Of a DNA stretch of 64,000 nucleotides, positions 42,499 through 54,520 are shown in pieces (within the stretch, counting starts at the first letter, position 1; each line of letters starts with the position of its first letter). The notes below the pieces were generated by a model that saw only the letters and a list, made by a program, of their open reading frames with translations, was not told the DNA's origin and did no database searches. The stretch is from Lithodes maja (lineage: Eukaryota > Arthropoda > Malacostraca > Decapoda > Lithodidae): assembly GCA_037953745.1 (NCBI GenBank), contig JBAKBP010006618.1:1-64000 (forward strand), written 5' to 3'. The position numbers and the translations under genes are program-made.

Positions 42499-43691
42499 GT
42501 TTGTCAATATATGTTCATGCATTTGTGCAGAATATACATTAGATTATATACGAGGGGATTCAAATAAAGTTTTCTCACTTTTAAGGATGGATTTGCCAGA
42601 TGAAATGTAAGACCATGTTACTCTATGACCCTCAGTGTAAGTCTCCATTCTTTCAGAGTTTTTACAAATTTACAATTTATCGAGAGATAAAAAAAGAAGT
42701 GTACGGAGTGGAGAACGAACTTTCCAGAGCTACAGGTACGTATGAACATAATCCTTTCGGTGCGGTGGCTTAGGCTATACAGGTAAGAATACACCCTGGC
42801 ACCCTGGTGGCATTTTTCCTGTTAATTTCATTCAATATACGTTGTCCTAGCGCCATATCCATAACCCTGAGCGCCTTAATTGGAATGAGCACCAACATAT
42901 AGATTGGGTTGAACATTTCCCCATGACAGTCAACATACCCTCCTTAGCTCTTCACACCACCGAGGAAAATGTATCAATGCATTTCTGGTTTTGTCGCTGA
43001 ATGCCGACCCACACATTACACTAACGAACGAAAATATAAAATTTTCCCGTTCATTTCCACTTGCGATAACTTACTAATTTTTACTTTTATTTTATTATGA
43101 TTTGTGTTTACAAGACAATATGAGTTGTTGAAATGAATATGAAATTAATCTCATATTCATACCTGGTATATAGCTATCACAATTAGGCTACATGGAGAAG
43201 TGGCTCTGCTTTCATTGATTTTCAGCTTCTAAAACACTTCTGCTTTGTACAAACACCCTTCCTCAACCAATGCTCTAAGCTCACTGATACAAGTATGGGT
43301 GGCATGCTTAGAACTTCCTAGAATTGACTGGCAACAAGCAGGGTGGGTTGATGCAACAACCACAACCGGTACTACCAAAATATATAATTATGTACGTCGG
43401 CTGCAGTGATTAGGTTAATTTACAGATATGATACAAATTAGTAAGGTAATTTACATCAAGATGTTAGTTTCTTGCAATATTTGGATGACTATTGCAATAG
43501 TTAGGACTGTTAACAACATTACTGTACTTACATAGATTCAGAATCTATTCTCTTCCACAATTCTTTTATTTTATCTATCGATATTTATTAAACGAAATAC
43601 AAACACGAAAACTTGCCTCGAGATTCATAGAGTAACATAGGGAGTACGTCCTCAGAGGGATGGAAACGTGTTTTGAATCACTCTGCATGTA

Positions 43692-43727
<36 letters not shown>

Positions 43728-44553
43728 GATATATCTAGCTGTCTATATAATAGCATGTATCACATATTGGCATGCGACTTCATATTGCAAATGAAAAACT
43801 TTAGGCCCTTGAACCTGTTAAGGACATCAGCTCTCATGAATATGTCATTATGCTTCAATGGTTATGATACTTGACCAAAAGCCTTACCTATAACTAGTCA
43901 GATGTTATTATTAGCCTCATCTTGCACCTAGCCTATAGACCCGTATGTGTGATCTGGTATATTCTGACTAACATTGGCAGGGTTTCTTCTGGATCAATAA
44001 GCTCAAGTAGTAGTTCGTTTGGGATCCACAGAGGAATTATTTTGATCTGCTTGTTGTTTCAGATGAAGGACTAGTATTGGACCGTAAACAGTAATATCAC
44101 AAGAGTGCTTTTTTCGTTAACTTTCTATGGTCAACTGTTTATGGCATCACTTCTGCGATATATTGCTCTGGTATCGGAAACTACATTGATGATTGATTGC
44201 TTTAGGTGAGATAATGACTTTTAAACTTTACCTCATAAGCTGACAGATCTACGTTGAGGATGAATGTCGAGAGAAAAAGCGCTAGTGTAATACCGACCTA
44301 AGACTCATCTCATTAATTTTACGGTACGGTAACCATTTGTCGGCCTCAGGTGCTTCTTAAGTTTAAAATATTATCTGATGTTTGTCAATATGGAATTGAG
44401 TATAGAGTCGTAGTAATGAAAGGGTTAATTTTGACATGCGTATCTGCCTTTCCAGAAATCATCGCCACATCCGTTTCCACCAGCTGTCTGCCTGCCTGTC
44501 TTTCCAGTCGTCTGCATTTCCGACACTACAGAATGGTACGTCCACATTTCTCA

Positions 44554-44633
<80 letters not shown>

Positions 44634-45002
44634 TGCCCCATTGTTCATTATACATTGTTAATAATTCAATTACCGTTATATTAAATCGTTGCAGGCTTCA
44701 GCTATTACCCTCACTACTTCATCTGTATATCCGGTTATTACGGTACATGCTGAAAATAAGGTTTAGGCTAATCCTACATCAATGCCAGGAGACTTTAAAG
44801 ATACTAACATGACGCTATTTTTGGTATCTAGGAGTTCTTATTATTATTTAGAGATAAGTGCCTTCAATTTTACAGCATATGTGAACTGAAGCGAATAAAT
44901 TATTCTTTATTTATGTTTAATTACTTTTGTTTATTTGTATTGTTCGTCATAAGCTAGATTATTGTAGACTAGTAACCATGGAATATGAGGTTCTGAGGGA
45001 AA
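42499..45002. other. Intergenic with two microsatellites
   Basis: No gene is supported. It holds an (ATCT)n tract at 43692-43727 and a long pure (CT)n tract at 44557-44631. The rest is AT-rich single-copy-looking DNA. Confidence 0.55.
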
Positions 45003-45215
45003 TAAAACTGGGCTTGGATATTTGGTGTACCGTAACTAAAATTGGGCTTGTATATTAGGTGTACCGTGAATAAAACTGGGCTTGTATATTAGGTGTACCG
45101 TGAATAAAACTGGGCTTGGATATTTGGTGTACCCATGGGTACATCTGGCAATACATCTGGTTTTAGATATTTGGTGTACCGTAAACAAAACTGGTCTTAG
45201 ATATTTGGTGTACCG
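45003..45215. repeat. 34-bp minisatellite
   Basis: ACTGGGCTTG(G/T)ATATT and GGTGTACCGTGAATAA recur with a 34-bp period, the TGGGCTTG anchor lying at 45009, 45043, 45077 and 45111. Two longer diverged units follow. Confidence 0.85.
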
Positions 45216-45224
45216 TATTATTAT

Positions 45225-45353
45225 GTTTTTTCCACCAACCAACTTCACCTCTAAGATCAATTAATGAAATCAACAAATACACTCCAAGGACTCGAACCTA
45301 GGATATTCACATCGAAATTCCGCGAACTTATGCATTAGGCTATCAAGACTACG
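45225..45353 (-). mobile_element. tRNA-derived SINE copy, minus strand
   Basis: Read on the minus strand there is an A-box-like TGATAGCCTAATGC (45332-45345) and a perfect B box GGTTCGAGTCC (45288-45298), spaced like tRNA internal promoters. Then comes TTTCATTAATTGATC. The same order and downstream motif recur at 62.2 kb, so this looks like a family with a shared body rather than a lone tRNA relic. Confidence 0.6.
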
Positions 45354-45822
45354 ATATCTTCAGACGGGTATTTAGCTTCCGGACATTACTGAATACAACG
45401 TAATGCGCCACAGCTTTGGGAAAATGGCTGGATACCATGGAAAAACACTGCATCCATACTGTATGTGTTTGTCCTTAAGGGGGGTCGGTTGGTTTTTCTG
45501 ACCCCCCTTCACCTTCATGTGTAGTAGCCCCATTAGTTTTGAGATTTTAAGACGTTCGCCCCATTAGTTTGTCGATTTTAAGACCTATCACCCCATTTCT
45601 TTGTCAATAATAGGACCTATAGTACCATTTTGGTTTCGATTTGTTTCCTGGCGAGCGATAGTGAGCCTGTAATTTTAAGAGTAATCGGCCTTTGGCCGGG
45701 ACAGTTTTCTACTGAAAAAAAATTACACATTTATATCGAAGACGGGTCTAGGGGGTGTTTTTTTAAGCTTGATGGTGACCTACCGAGGAAACTAAAATAT
45801 AATTAAATAAATATATAATTAT
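45354..45822. other. Intergenic
   Basis: No gene seen. GCCCCATTAGTTTTGAGATTTTAAGAC and close variants are repeated at about 45527-45630. Confidence 0.45.
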
Positions 45823-45977
45823 ACCAATAATATAAGCCCTACCCCCTTAATATACCAATAATATAAGCCCTACCCCCTTAATATACCAATAATATAAGCC
45901 CTACCCCCTTAATATACCAATAATATAAGCCCTACCCCCTTAATATACCAATAATATAAGCCCTACCCCCTTAATAT
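45823..45977. repeat. 31-bp minisatellite, five copies
   Basis: Units containing CCAATAATATAAGCCCTACC and CCCTTAATATA repeat with a 31-bp period and essentially no divergence. Confidence 0.93.
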
Positions 45978-46015
45978 CGAACCATTAATACAGTGCCTTG
46001 GCTCGTGGACAACTC

Positions 46016-46195
46016 AATCACCAGAACATTTCAACCAGTAGATCTCAACCAGTGCAACATCAACCAGGATCAACCAAACCAGTGACAATTTATAGTACTA
46101 CCCTACAATTACCTGACCTAACCTAACCTAACAGTGTTGGTTGATTTGGGACTGGTTGAGAGCTACTGGTTGAGTGGTTTGGTCACTCAGTGGCA
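46016..46195. repeat. Inverted repeat around a TTAGG-like core
   Basis: CAACCAGTAGATCTCAACCA on the left is answered on the right by the inverse of CAACCAGTAGCTCTCAACCA. The arms continue for about 50 bp. The loop contains CCTAACCTAACCTAACA (about 46115-46133), which is TTAGG-type on the other strand. Confidence 0.65.
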
Positions 46196-46679
46196 TACTG
46201 CATCTTATCCAGAAATGTCCGAAGTTACCTTCCTGTCCAAAGTTGGTTCATTATAAAGGTACTTAGTTTCAGTCCTATATCATAAGACGCAGACAAAGGC
46301 CCATTAAAACCAGCTTGAGATATTACAATACATTAACAGTTCTAAGGTGTCTAATACATTTGAAACAAATAAGTAAATACTACTAATAATAATAAAGTAG
46401 GGTGTTATGGGAAACAGTTTATCATTATCAGTCAGTTATAATGCCATGCAATACCAGTATCACACAAATCCTCTTCCCTATAACACTGATCTGGCAGCTT
46501 CTGAAATACACGGTACTTTTAAATCAGTTTAGTGATCTATATTAATCTACTGTACCTTCAGTCTAATTACCAAAACAAGTGAAAGAGATTTCATAAATGT
46601 TACAAGAAAAATATTGACCATTAAAAATTGCCGGTAAAAGCTTTCGTCTGATTCCTTCTTAGAGCGTTTTATTCGTGTA
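46196..46679. other. Intergenic
   Basis: AT-rich, with no gene or clear repeat. Confidence 0.45.
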
Positions 46680-48010
46680 TTTTTTTTTTTTTTTTTTTTA
46701 TATGTGAGTGAGGGAGGCAAAAGGCAGAACTGCCTATAGCGAGTGCCTCTCCCATAGTTGAAAGAGTGACAGGGCCAAAATGCCTGGACACACGGAGTTT
46801 GAAGCAATTCAAGTCATAGGAAGAGGGAAAGACTGATTCTGGGAGAGAGTACCAGAGCTCAGCTGTTGAATAGAAGAAAGTTTGAGAGTAACATTTCACT
46901 CATGGGTTGGAGAGTTGCACAGAGTAGGGGTGGGATTGTGTTGCAAGACGGGTACCACGTGCCCTACGTAAAGGAGGTGGTATACACTGGGAAAGCTCTG
47001 AGGAACACTGATTATTATAGTAGCGATAGAATAGCAAGAGAGATGCAACATTGTGGCGGAGAGAGAGAGTTTGCAGAGAGTTAGTGAGTGGACGGGAGTT
47101 AATGATACGAAGGTCCTTCCTTTCAACCTTGTCTAGGAGAGCGGTGTGAGAGGAACCTCCCCACACATGTGAACAATACTCAATACAAGGACGCACTATG
47201 CCCTGTACAGAGCAAGCAGCTGTACAGGGGTAAAGAACCCCCTAATACGGTTGAGCACACCCAGCTTCTGGGAGGCTGCCTTAGCAAGACTGGTAATATG
47301 GTCCTTCTAAATGAGAGCAGAAGAAAAAGAGACACCAAGAATATTGAGAGAAGATGAAGGATTGATTTTTGTAATGTTGAAGAATAAGGGATAGTCCTTT
47401 GGGAGTTCCTTACGGGTAGATACAGTAGATGGAGAAATTGGATTTTGGAAGCATTAAAGGTAACAAGGTTTTCTCTGCCCCAATTGGAGATAGTAGTTAG
47501 ATCAGAATTTAAGTTTCTATGGCTTCATTACGTTTGTCGTTGAGGGATTGCTGGCTGGGGCGTTCTGAAAAACTAATGGAGTAGTGTAAGGTTGAGTCGT
47601 CTGCGTATGAATGAATGGGAATTGAGGTACAGTTGAGAAGATCATTTATGAAAATTAGAAAGAGAATAGGAGATAGGACAGAGCCCTGAGGAACACCGGA
47701 GTTTATAGGGTGAGGAAGTGAGCGATGGCCGTCCACAACCGCAGCTATAGAACGGCCAGAAAGGAAATTAGAGACAAAGGCACAGATGGAGGGATAGAAA
47801 CCGAAGGAGGGTAGTTTAGAAATTAAAGATTTGTGCCAGACTTTATCGAAGGCTTTCGATATGTCTAGACTCTAGTGCAATAGAAAAAGTATCACCGAAG
47901 TCCCAAAAGGAGGATGACCAAGAGTTAGTAAGATATGAAAGAAGATCACCAGTAGAGCGACCCTTGAGAAAGTCATACTGGCGATCTGAGAGCAGATTAT
48001 GAGAAGAGAA
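46680..48010 (-). pseudogene. Jockey/BS-like LINE, RT domain to 3' tail, degenerate
   Basis: A minus-strand copy of the family at 18.9-19.7 kb, reaching further 5'. Reading from 48010 downward: RQYDFLKGRSTGDLLSYL, SKAFDKVWHKSLISKLPS, GVPQGSVLSPILFLIFINDL and SYADDSTLHYS (YADD). After frameshifts come RPCIEYCSHVWGGSS, YRYYNNQCSSELS and FFYSTAELW. The 3' end is CTCCCTCACTCACATAT followed by a poly-A tail, seen as T18 at 46680-46699. At least three frame changes occur, around 47870, 47500 and 47060. It is 5'-truncated at a GT/GC microsatellite. Confidence 0.83.
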
Positions 48011-48020
48011 ATGCTTAAGA

Positions 48021-48034
48021 AATGTGTGTGTGTG

Positions 48035-48065
<31 letters not shown>

Positions 48066-48098
48066 GCGTGCGCGCGCGCGTGTGTGCACGTGCACGCC
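48021..48098. repeat. Alternating (GT)/(GC) tract
   Basis: About 78 bp of nearly pure alternating purine-pyrimidine, GTGTGT and CGCGCG blocks, a Z-DNA-prone composition. Confidence 0.85.
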
Positions 48099-48712
48099 AG
48101 CGCCCAACGTCATCTTTTAGCCGGCAATAATGACCACAACGACTCAGTGAAGTTATAGTCCCCTGAAAACTTTGGCACAGGTTACAAATATTTGAACACT
48201 GTTAAGTTTACAAAACAAAACATATAATCTTATTTTCCAACATTAAAATACCGGTCACCCAAAAACCTAACTTATCCTTTCCTAAATATTCTGGGATACT
48301 AGAATGATATAATATAGAAAAGGTTACGTTTCAGGGTAATTCTGATCCAAGCAAAATAAATAAAAATGCTTACCGGTAATCATTTATGTCTGATACGAAA
48401 GTTTATCCCAAAATCATTGCATATATAAACGAATAACATATCACGTGATAGAAACTCCGTTAATCGTAGCAGGAAATGGTACCTCCCGGTTTACGATGAC
48501 GCCTTCTTGAAATATAATCTGGTTATCATTAAACTATCTTATTCGGCTTACGATGGACTTGTGGGAGTTAAAATTTTATTTGTGACTGTGTTTACTTCAT
48601 TCAATACTAGAGATCCTTCCTAAGTTTAATATTATCTTCTAATTTTACTCAGAATACACAGTGCCTGCAATGTTTATCACCAACTCAATCCTCACCTGTT
48701 ATTGTTTCGCTC
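48099..48712. other. Intergenic
   Basis: AT-rich, with no supported feature. Confidence 0.45.
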
Positions 48713-49027
48713 TTAACCCTTTCAGTTAGATAGTGTCAGTGTTTGTACCTATCTTCAGACGATTTATCCAACTTACACAGAGGTGGATGAGGTTTTGTGA
48801 TATAATTTTAACTTTTTGTGTACCGACGAGTCTTATTATTATTTGCTTAGCTATTTTAGATTTTTGTTTGCAGTTTAAGAAGGATCTATGGTAGTAAAAA
48901 GGGTTAAGCGAGATAGTTCAAAGATTATTACTTGCTGGAGGCCCTTGTTAAACTTAATATAATCGTCTAATTAGTAGTAGTGGCCAGAATAAAGTTAAAA
49001 GGACGGCACTGGTACAGAAAGGGTTAA
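48713..49027. mobile_element. TTAA-flanked MITE, 307 bp
   Basis: TTAA at 48713-48716 and 49024-49027 flank a body starting CCCTTTCAGTTAG and ending CTGGTACAGAAAGGG, whose ends are short inverted repeats (CCCTTTC). The internal segment GCAGTTTAAGAAGGATCT... GCTGGAGGCCC is shared with 63.35-63.49 kb. That makes it a dispersed family with a piggyBac-type target. Confidence 0.75.
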
Positions 49028-49309
49028 CCATCAGATATATAATTGTCCTTACTGTCTGAAGGTAGCTAACGCAGAGCATCTGATATAAAGTGTCAAATTT
49101 CTTTCCAAATACATCTTTTCACTTACAATATTTCTACCTATTTGATATTTTAGCATCAACTGCATTGTACGTGTGTTTAGGAAGCCTATAGATCCCAATA
49201 TGTATCGATTTGTTGAATGTACGATTTTTTAAATAAATCGTGTATATATTTCTGTGCAGCTGTCACCTCAAGCTGTCTGTATATAGTTATGGTAATCTAT
49301 GCGTTTTCT
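49028..49309. other. Spacer
   Basis: No feature seen. Confidence 0.4.
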
Positions 49310-49640
49310 TCCTCCTCTCATTCAACTTCTCTCACTTGTTTTTTTACAGTTTATTTTTCGTTTTCTTCATTCTGTCATTCAACTAATCCCACTTTATGTT
49401 TTACTGTTCTATTCTTCGTTTGCTTCCTCCTTTCACTTTATATTTTACTGTTCTATTCTTCGTTTTCTTCCTCCTTTCACTTTATATTTTACTGTTTTAT
49501 TCTTCGTTGTCCACCTCCTTTCATTCAACTCCTCTCGCAATTTATTTTACTGTTCTATTCCTCGTTTTCTTCCTCCTCTCATTCCATTCAACTAATCTCA
49601 CTTTATATTTCACTGTTCTACTCCTTGTCTTTCTCACTTC
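49310..49640. repeat. Pyrimidine-rich minisatellite, about 44-bp unit
   Basis: TTTTACTGTTCTATTCTTCG and TTTTCTTCCTCCTTTCACTT alternate at least five times with variable spacing. The long open frames here are composition artefacts. Confidence 0.75.
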
Positions 49641-50255
49641 TGCTAAATCTCCCGTTATTCTGTTTTACAATAAATATTATTTGGCTTTGATTTGCACTAG
49701 TTAAATGCCTTCAACCTCATTTTTTCCAAAGTGGTTTTCTTGATTTTTCTCCATAATGGGTTTTTTCCCAGTTACTATTGAGTCACCTCGATAGGCCATA
49801 CCGACATTTATCTTCTGTAATTATTATAATCCTTATATGATAATGTTTTTCATATATTCGTTTTATATTGATGTTGGAAGTGATTATTTGCCTTATTGTA
49901 AATTTCCTTGAACTACTTCTCTATGCAGTTCTATTTCTGCAGTGTATCCTTACTGTACTCTCCCTAATTACTGTATATTTGTTCTGTCTCTTATGATTGT
50001 TGTTTTGTCATTCTTATTCTTCTCTTTTCATATTGATTTCTCTTTCATCATGTCTTAACCATTTCAGTATGTGATGAAGCCACTTTTATATATCCTGGCT
50101 AACATTATATGATGCTTCTTTAGTTTTGGGGTTCTTAGAGCTAGTGTTTTACCTCATTTGGTTATTGAACACCCTTACTAAACTGAATAAATCGTCTACT
50201 AATGACCTAAATTAGTGGAAAAGGTGATCATCTTGTGAGAGGGTAAATTCATATA
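49641..50255. other. Intergenic
   Basis: AT-rich, no gene. Confidence 0.45.
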
Positions 50256-50704
50256 TGCCTACATCCCTCCCTCATCACTTTCCTTTCCTGTCTCTTTGCT
50301 TCCTCTCTCCCTCCCATCCATCCCTCTTTTATCCCCCATACTTACATCCCTTCCTCCATCCCTTACCATTATCTTCCTTTCCCTTTGTTTCTTTCTTCCC
50401 TCCCATCCATTCCTCTTATTTGTCTACACCTACAGTACATCCCTTAATTCCTCCCTCATCACTTTCCTTTCATGTTTCTTAGCTTCCTCTCTCCCTCCCA
50501 TCCTTCCCTCTTTTCCCCATAGTATCCCTTCCTCCCTCCATCACACTTTTCTTCCTTTCCTTTTGCTTCCTTCTTCCCTCCCACCCTCCCTCTATTTTCT
50601 GTACCTGCATCTCTCCCTCCCCTCAATCCCCCACCATCTTTCCCTCCTTTCTCTGTGCTTGCCTCCCTCCCACTCCCTCCCTTTCCCATAATCCCTCCTT
50701 TCAG

Positions 50705-50791
<87 letters not shown>
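50256..50791. repeat. Polypyrimidine array ending in (CT)n
   Basis: TCCCTCCCATCC, CATCACTTTCCTTTCCTGT and GCTTCCTCTCTCCCTCCC recur in a degenerate array of about 115-bp units. A pure (CT)n tract follows from 50708 to 50791. No gene. Confidence 0.75.
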
Positions 50792-50794
<3 letters not shown>

Positions 50795-51110
50795 TGAATG
50801 AATCAGTAGGTAAGTGTAAATTTCCTTTCAGACTAATTTATGTCTACATTCTATAAAACCTTTCCTTGTGGGCATTTCCTGATCTATAAGGTTACACTTC
50901 ATCCTAGTCTACTATCAATTCTTCTACTATTAACTGTCCCTGTCTATTAGTATTAAGGCTGGACTGCCTAGTAGGGACTGCAAGGTCTGTGTGGTCTGAG
51001 CATCTGTTACTCTGTGTAACTCTCTCTAGTAAATGTGTATCGTGGTCCCCCCAAATGGTTTATTGCAACCATTTCACTCCTGCCCCTGACCTCTGTTGGA
51101 CTGTCAGGGT
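50792..51110. other. Spacer
   Basis: No gene seen; a short GA run begins at 51111. Confidence 0.4.
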
Positions 51111-51127
51111 GAGAGAGAGAGAGAGAG

Positions 51128-51415
51128 TACAAAGGAGTACAAAGGAAGTCAAGTACCAACAGGTCTAGTGACCCCTCGAGGTTGCTTGCCCTCTAAATCA
51201 CTGCTGTTCAAAGTGTCCAACAGTGGTTCAGAGTGGGTAAGGGGCAATTGGAAAGGGAAGCACTGCCTTAAGACCAATGTCCTTGGCAAGGTTAGGATAT
51301 GTTATTAGGGAACAATTTGGATTAATAACAAAACACAATGTATCTGAGAAAAAGTTCATTCATTTACAAATGCAATCAGTCACGGGTTTAAGGCGAGGTA
51401 CTTGTCAAGGCGATG
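51128..51415 (-). pseudogene. 3' terminal fragment of CR1-like LINE
   Basis: On the minus strand this matches the last codons and 3' region of the LINE ending at 54284-54520. An ORF2 end like NPRLTAFVNE is readable with one stop, followed by the shared GCCAAGGACATTGGTC-type, CCAACAGTGGTTCAGAGTGG-type and CTCCTTTGTACT blocks. It is a second, inverted copy of the same LINE 3' end. Confidence 0.75.
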
Positions 51416-51450
51416 TTTTTATAGGAATCAACGGTGCTGCAGTCTATTAC

Positions 51451-51488
<38 letters not shown>

Positions 51489-51541
51489 GGGAGGGAGCAG
51501 TGTGTGTGTGAGAGAGAGAGAGGGGAGAGAGGCGGAAGAGA
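51451..51541. repeat. (GA)n microsatellite
   Basis: GA repeats with G-rich interruptions. Confidence 0.85.
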
Positions 51542-51637
51542 GTTACAAGGAATAGTTAGTATTTCAGAGACCTTGCGGTCATTTCCGAGGAGATACTCGA
51601 AGTGGAAGGAGAGAGACTGTTTAGTGCACTACACTCA

Positions 51638-52152
51638 TTACAGAGTGTGCAAAATACTATCTACTCTCTTCTTGAACTGTTTAGAACTTTGGAGGGAAGT
51701 TTGTTCCAGGTAGATCTTATATGTGAAAGAGTTTCCAAAAATACTAGTGCTGAACCTTTTCAATTCTAATTTCCAGCCATGATTGCGTGTTGTATTCATA
51801 TTGAGGCTAAACATTTTGCTATAATCCACATTGTCAAACTCATTAATTATTTTAAAAACTTCAATGAGCTGACCTCGTAGTCTGCGGGTCTCCAACGGAA
51901 AGATATCAAGTCCTCTCAATTACCGCGGTCCTTATAGCTCAGTCTTCTAAACGATGGAATAAGCTTTGCAGCCCTAGCTTGTACTCTTTCCAGTCGTTCT
52001 ATATATTTCCTGAGTGCTAGAGACCAGAATTCAACAGCATACTCCAGGAGAGGCCGTATTAGAGCGTTGTAAATTGTGAGGACCATTTCCTTATTACCGT
52101 ATCTTATTAAACAAACATGAGAGAGAGAGAGACGCGGGAGAGAGAAGCACAC
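51638..52152 (-). pseudogene. CR1-like LINE ORF2 C-terminal fragment
   Basis: Minus-strand blocks NALIRPLLEYAVEFWS, IERLERVQARAAKLIPS and then LETRRLRGQLIEVFKIIN follow one another across a small frame change near 51917. These equal the post-RT C-terminal region of CR1/L2-like LINEs. The family differs from the copy at 52.5-54.5 kb. Its upstream edge meets GA- and TA-repeats. Confidence 0.78.
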
Positions 52153-52240
52153 AAATAAGAAATATATATATATATATATATTAGAGAGAGAGAGAGATAG
52201 AGAGAGAAGGGGTAGAAGAGAGGAAAGAAGGAAAGGGGAT
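52100..52240. repeat. (GA)n and (TA)n tracts
   Basis: GA runs flank a pure TA run at about 52162-52181. Confidence 0.8.
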
Positions 52241-52415
52241 ATACAGTAAATACGACTACAATTACATAATCTAGGTATGATACTGTTTATTCATTCGCTG
52301 TCTCCCTTCATATATCCAATTAGTCATTGCCCTAACTTTTCTCCAATTTTCCCATCCTCTCATCCCTCTCCTCTTATTCCATCCATTCATTCAATCATAC
52401 TTCCACCTCTTCCTT

Positions 52416-52518
<103 letters not shown>

Positions 52519-52527
52519 CATTGACTT

Positions 52528-54284
52528 TGCGAATCAAAGTAAAACAAACCCGAAATAATTCTATAGTTATATCAGAAATAAAAAGTAGTTACTTCAACTG
52601 TTGGACCGTTAGTCGATGAAAATGGAGAATACACCAAAGACGAAGTACAAATGAGTAATGCCCTCAATACCTTCTTTGCATCAGTTTTTACAACCGAAGA
52701 CCTCAGTGATATCCCTACACCATCGCCGATTCAGATTGATAATTCAGATGTTCTAAGCAATATCACCGTTACAGAGAGAGAAGTATTGAATTGTTTAGAT
52801 AAACTCAAGGTAAATAAAACCCCTGGACCTGATACAATCTCACCTAGAGTTCTAAAGGAAGCTAATGATGAGCTCTCCAAACCACTGACATTGCTATTCA
52901 ATGAACCCTTGCAGTCTGGGACAATGCCTGATCAGTGGAAGCTAGCCAACGTAACACCGAAATTAAAAAAAGGCAGCACATTTCTACCCAGTAATTATCG
53001 TCCAATTAGCTTAACGTCAATTGTATGTAAAATGCTAGAAACGGTCATAAGAGACAGACTCGTAAATCACTTAGAGGCAAATAACTTACTTAAATATACT
53101 CAACACGGCTTTCGTAAAAAACGTTCCTGTTTAACAAACCTCTTAGACTTCTTCCACGATATCCTCAAGTAAGAAAAGCTGTAGATATTATATACCTTGA
53201 TTTTCAAAAGGCCTTTGACAAAGTTCCCCACAAACGTTTACTGCTAAAACTAAAAGCGCATGGAATACAAGACGGTGTGTTGAAATGGATAGAAAATTGG
53301 CTCAGCGACAGAAAGCAAAGAGTAGTCATAAACGGTAAGGCATCTAAATGGACCAATGTAAGTAGCGGGGTACCCCAGGGATCGGTACTAGGACCAATTA
53401 TCTTTCTAATTTACATCAACGACATAGATGAGGGTCTCACCTGTACAATCTCAAAATTTGCTGACGATACAAAAATTGCAAATAGCGTACTCTCAATAGA
53501 ACAAGTTGACGATATGCAACACAATCTAGATAAATTGTCATGTTGGGCCCAAATTTGGCAAATGAGTTTCAATGCGGATAAATGTAAAGTACTACATCTC
53601 GGATACCTAAATGAGAAAGCAAACTATTCGATGAATGGCACTCAGCTTAAGAATGTAAACAAAGAAACCGATCTGGGAGTAACAATATCGAGTAACCTAA
53701 AACCGAGTCAACAATGTTCAGAAGTTGTTAAGAAGGCAAACAAAGTAATTGGCTTTATAGGCAGGTCATTTGAGCATAAATCCAAAGAAGTTATCCTAAC
53801 CCTTTACAATTCCTTAGTCCGCCCTCTTCTGGAATACTGCGTTCAATCCTGGTGCCCTTATTACCAAAAAGATATAAACAAGCTAGAACGAGTTCAACGT
53901 AGAGTTACCAAAATGATACCTAGCCTAAAGAACAAACCATACGAAGGGCGTCTTAGAGAATTAAAATTATTTCCTTTAACCCAGCGCAGATTAAGAGGTG
54001 ACTTAATTCAAGTGTTCAAAATCATAAAAGGCATCGACAATATGAACTGTAGTAAGTACTTCACTATCGACCAATCTAATTACACGCAGGGAAACGGTTG
54101 CAAAATTATTGGTAAATCTTTTAACTCACACGAATCTAAGAATTTCTTCTTCAATCGAGTTGTCAACTTGTGGAATGGGCTTCCCCGAGACGTTATAGAC
54201 TGCAGCACCGTTGATTCATTTAAACTCCGCTTAGACAAATATCTCGCATCAAACCCGCGACTGACTGCGTTTGTAAATGAATAA
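52528..54284 (+). pseudogene. CR1-like LINE ORF2 reverse transcriptase, frameshifted
   Basis: Two main open stretches, 52651-53172 and 53277-54284, with a short degenerate start from 52528. Motifs in order: FYSYIRNKK, KVNKTPGPDTIS, NYRPISLTSIV, HGFRKKRSCLTNLL, then after a frameshift near 53165 IIYLDFQKAFDKVPH, SGVPQGSVLGPIIF, KFADDTKIANS, DLGVTISSNLKPS and the terminal RVVNLWNGLPRD. All RT aspartates are present. It differs from the 22-24 kb CR1 copy in sequence and in 3' end, so two CR1-like families coexist here. Confidence 0.88.
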
Positions 54285-54520
54285 CTTTATTTTATCCCCC
54301 CTCAGTTACTAACCCATCTGTCCCCTACTAACTTCCTAATCCTGCCACGGACATTAGTTCCAGGGCAGTAGTTCCCTTTCCAATGTTCCCTTACCCACTC
54401 TAAACCACTGTTTGGACACTTGATCCTCAGTGTTTTGGAGGACAAGCAGCCTAGAAGGGTCACTAGACCTGTTGTTGCTTGATTTCCTTTGTACTCCTTT
54501 GCACTCCTTTGTACATACAT
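52528..54520 (+). mobile_element. CR1-like LINE, 5'-truncated, about 2 kb
   Basis: ORF2 remnant plus a 3' region of about 235 bp, which includes CCTTTGTACTCCTTTGCACT. The 3' region recurs inverted at 51128-51415, defining the end. Confidence 0.8.

Noticed and set aside
45288..45345. Considered as a functional tRNA gene on the minus strand
   Set aside because: A and B boxes are present, but I cannot form a convincing acceptor stem or anticodon arm; the shared body with the 62.2 kb copy favours a SINE.
45003..45977. Regular short repeats considered as a CRISPR array
   Set aside because: Units are contiguous without unique spacers and the context is eukaryotic; these are minisatellites.
49217..50691. 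Long Phe/Ser/Leu frames that look like membrane proteins
   Set aside because: Composed of pyrimidine minisatellites; the apparent membrane segments are composition artefacts.
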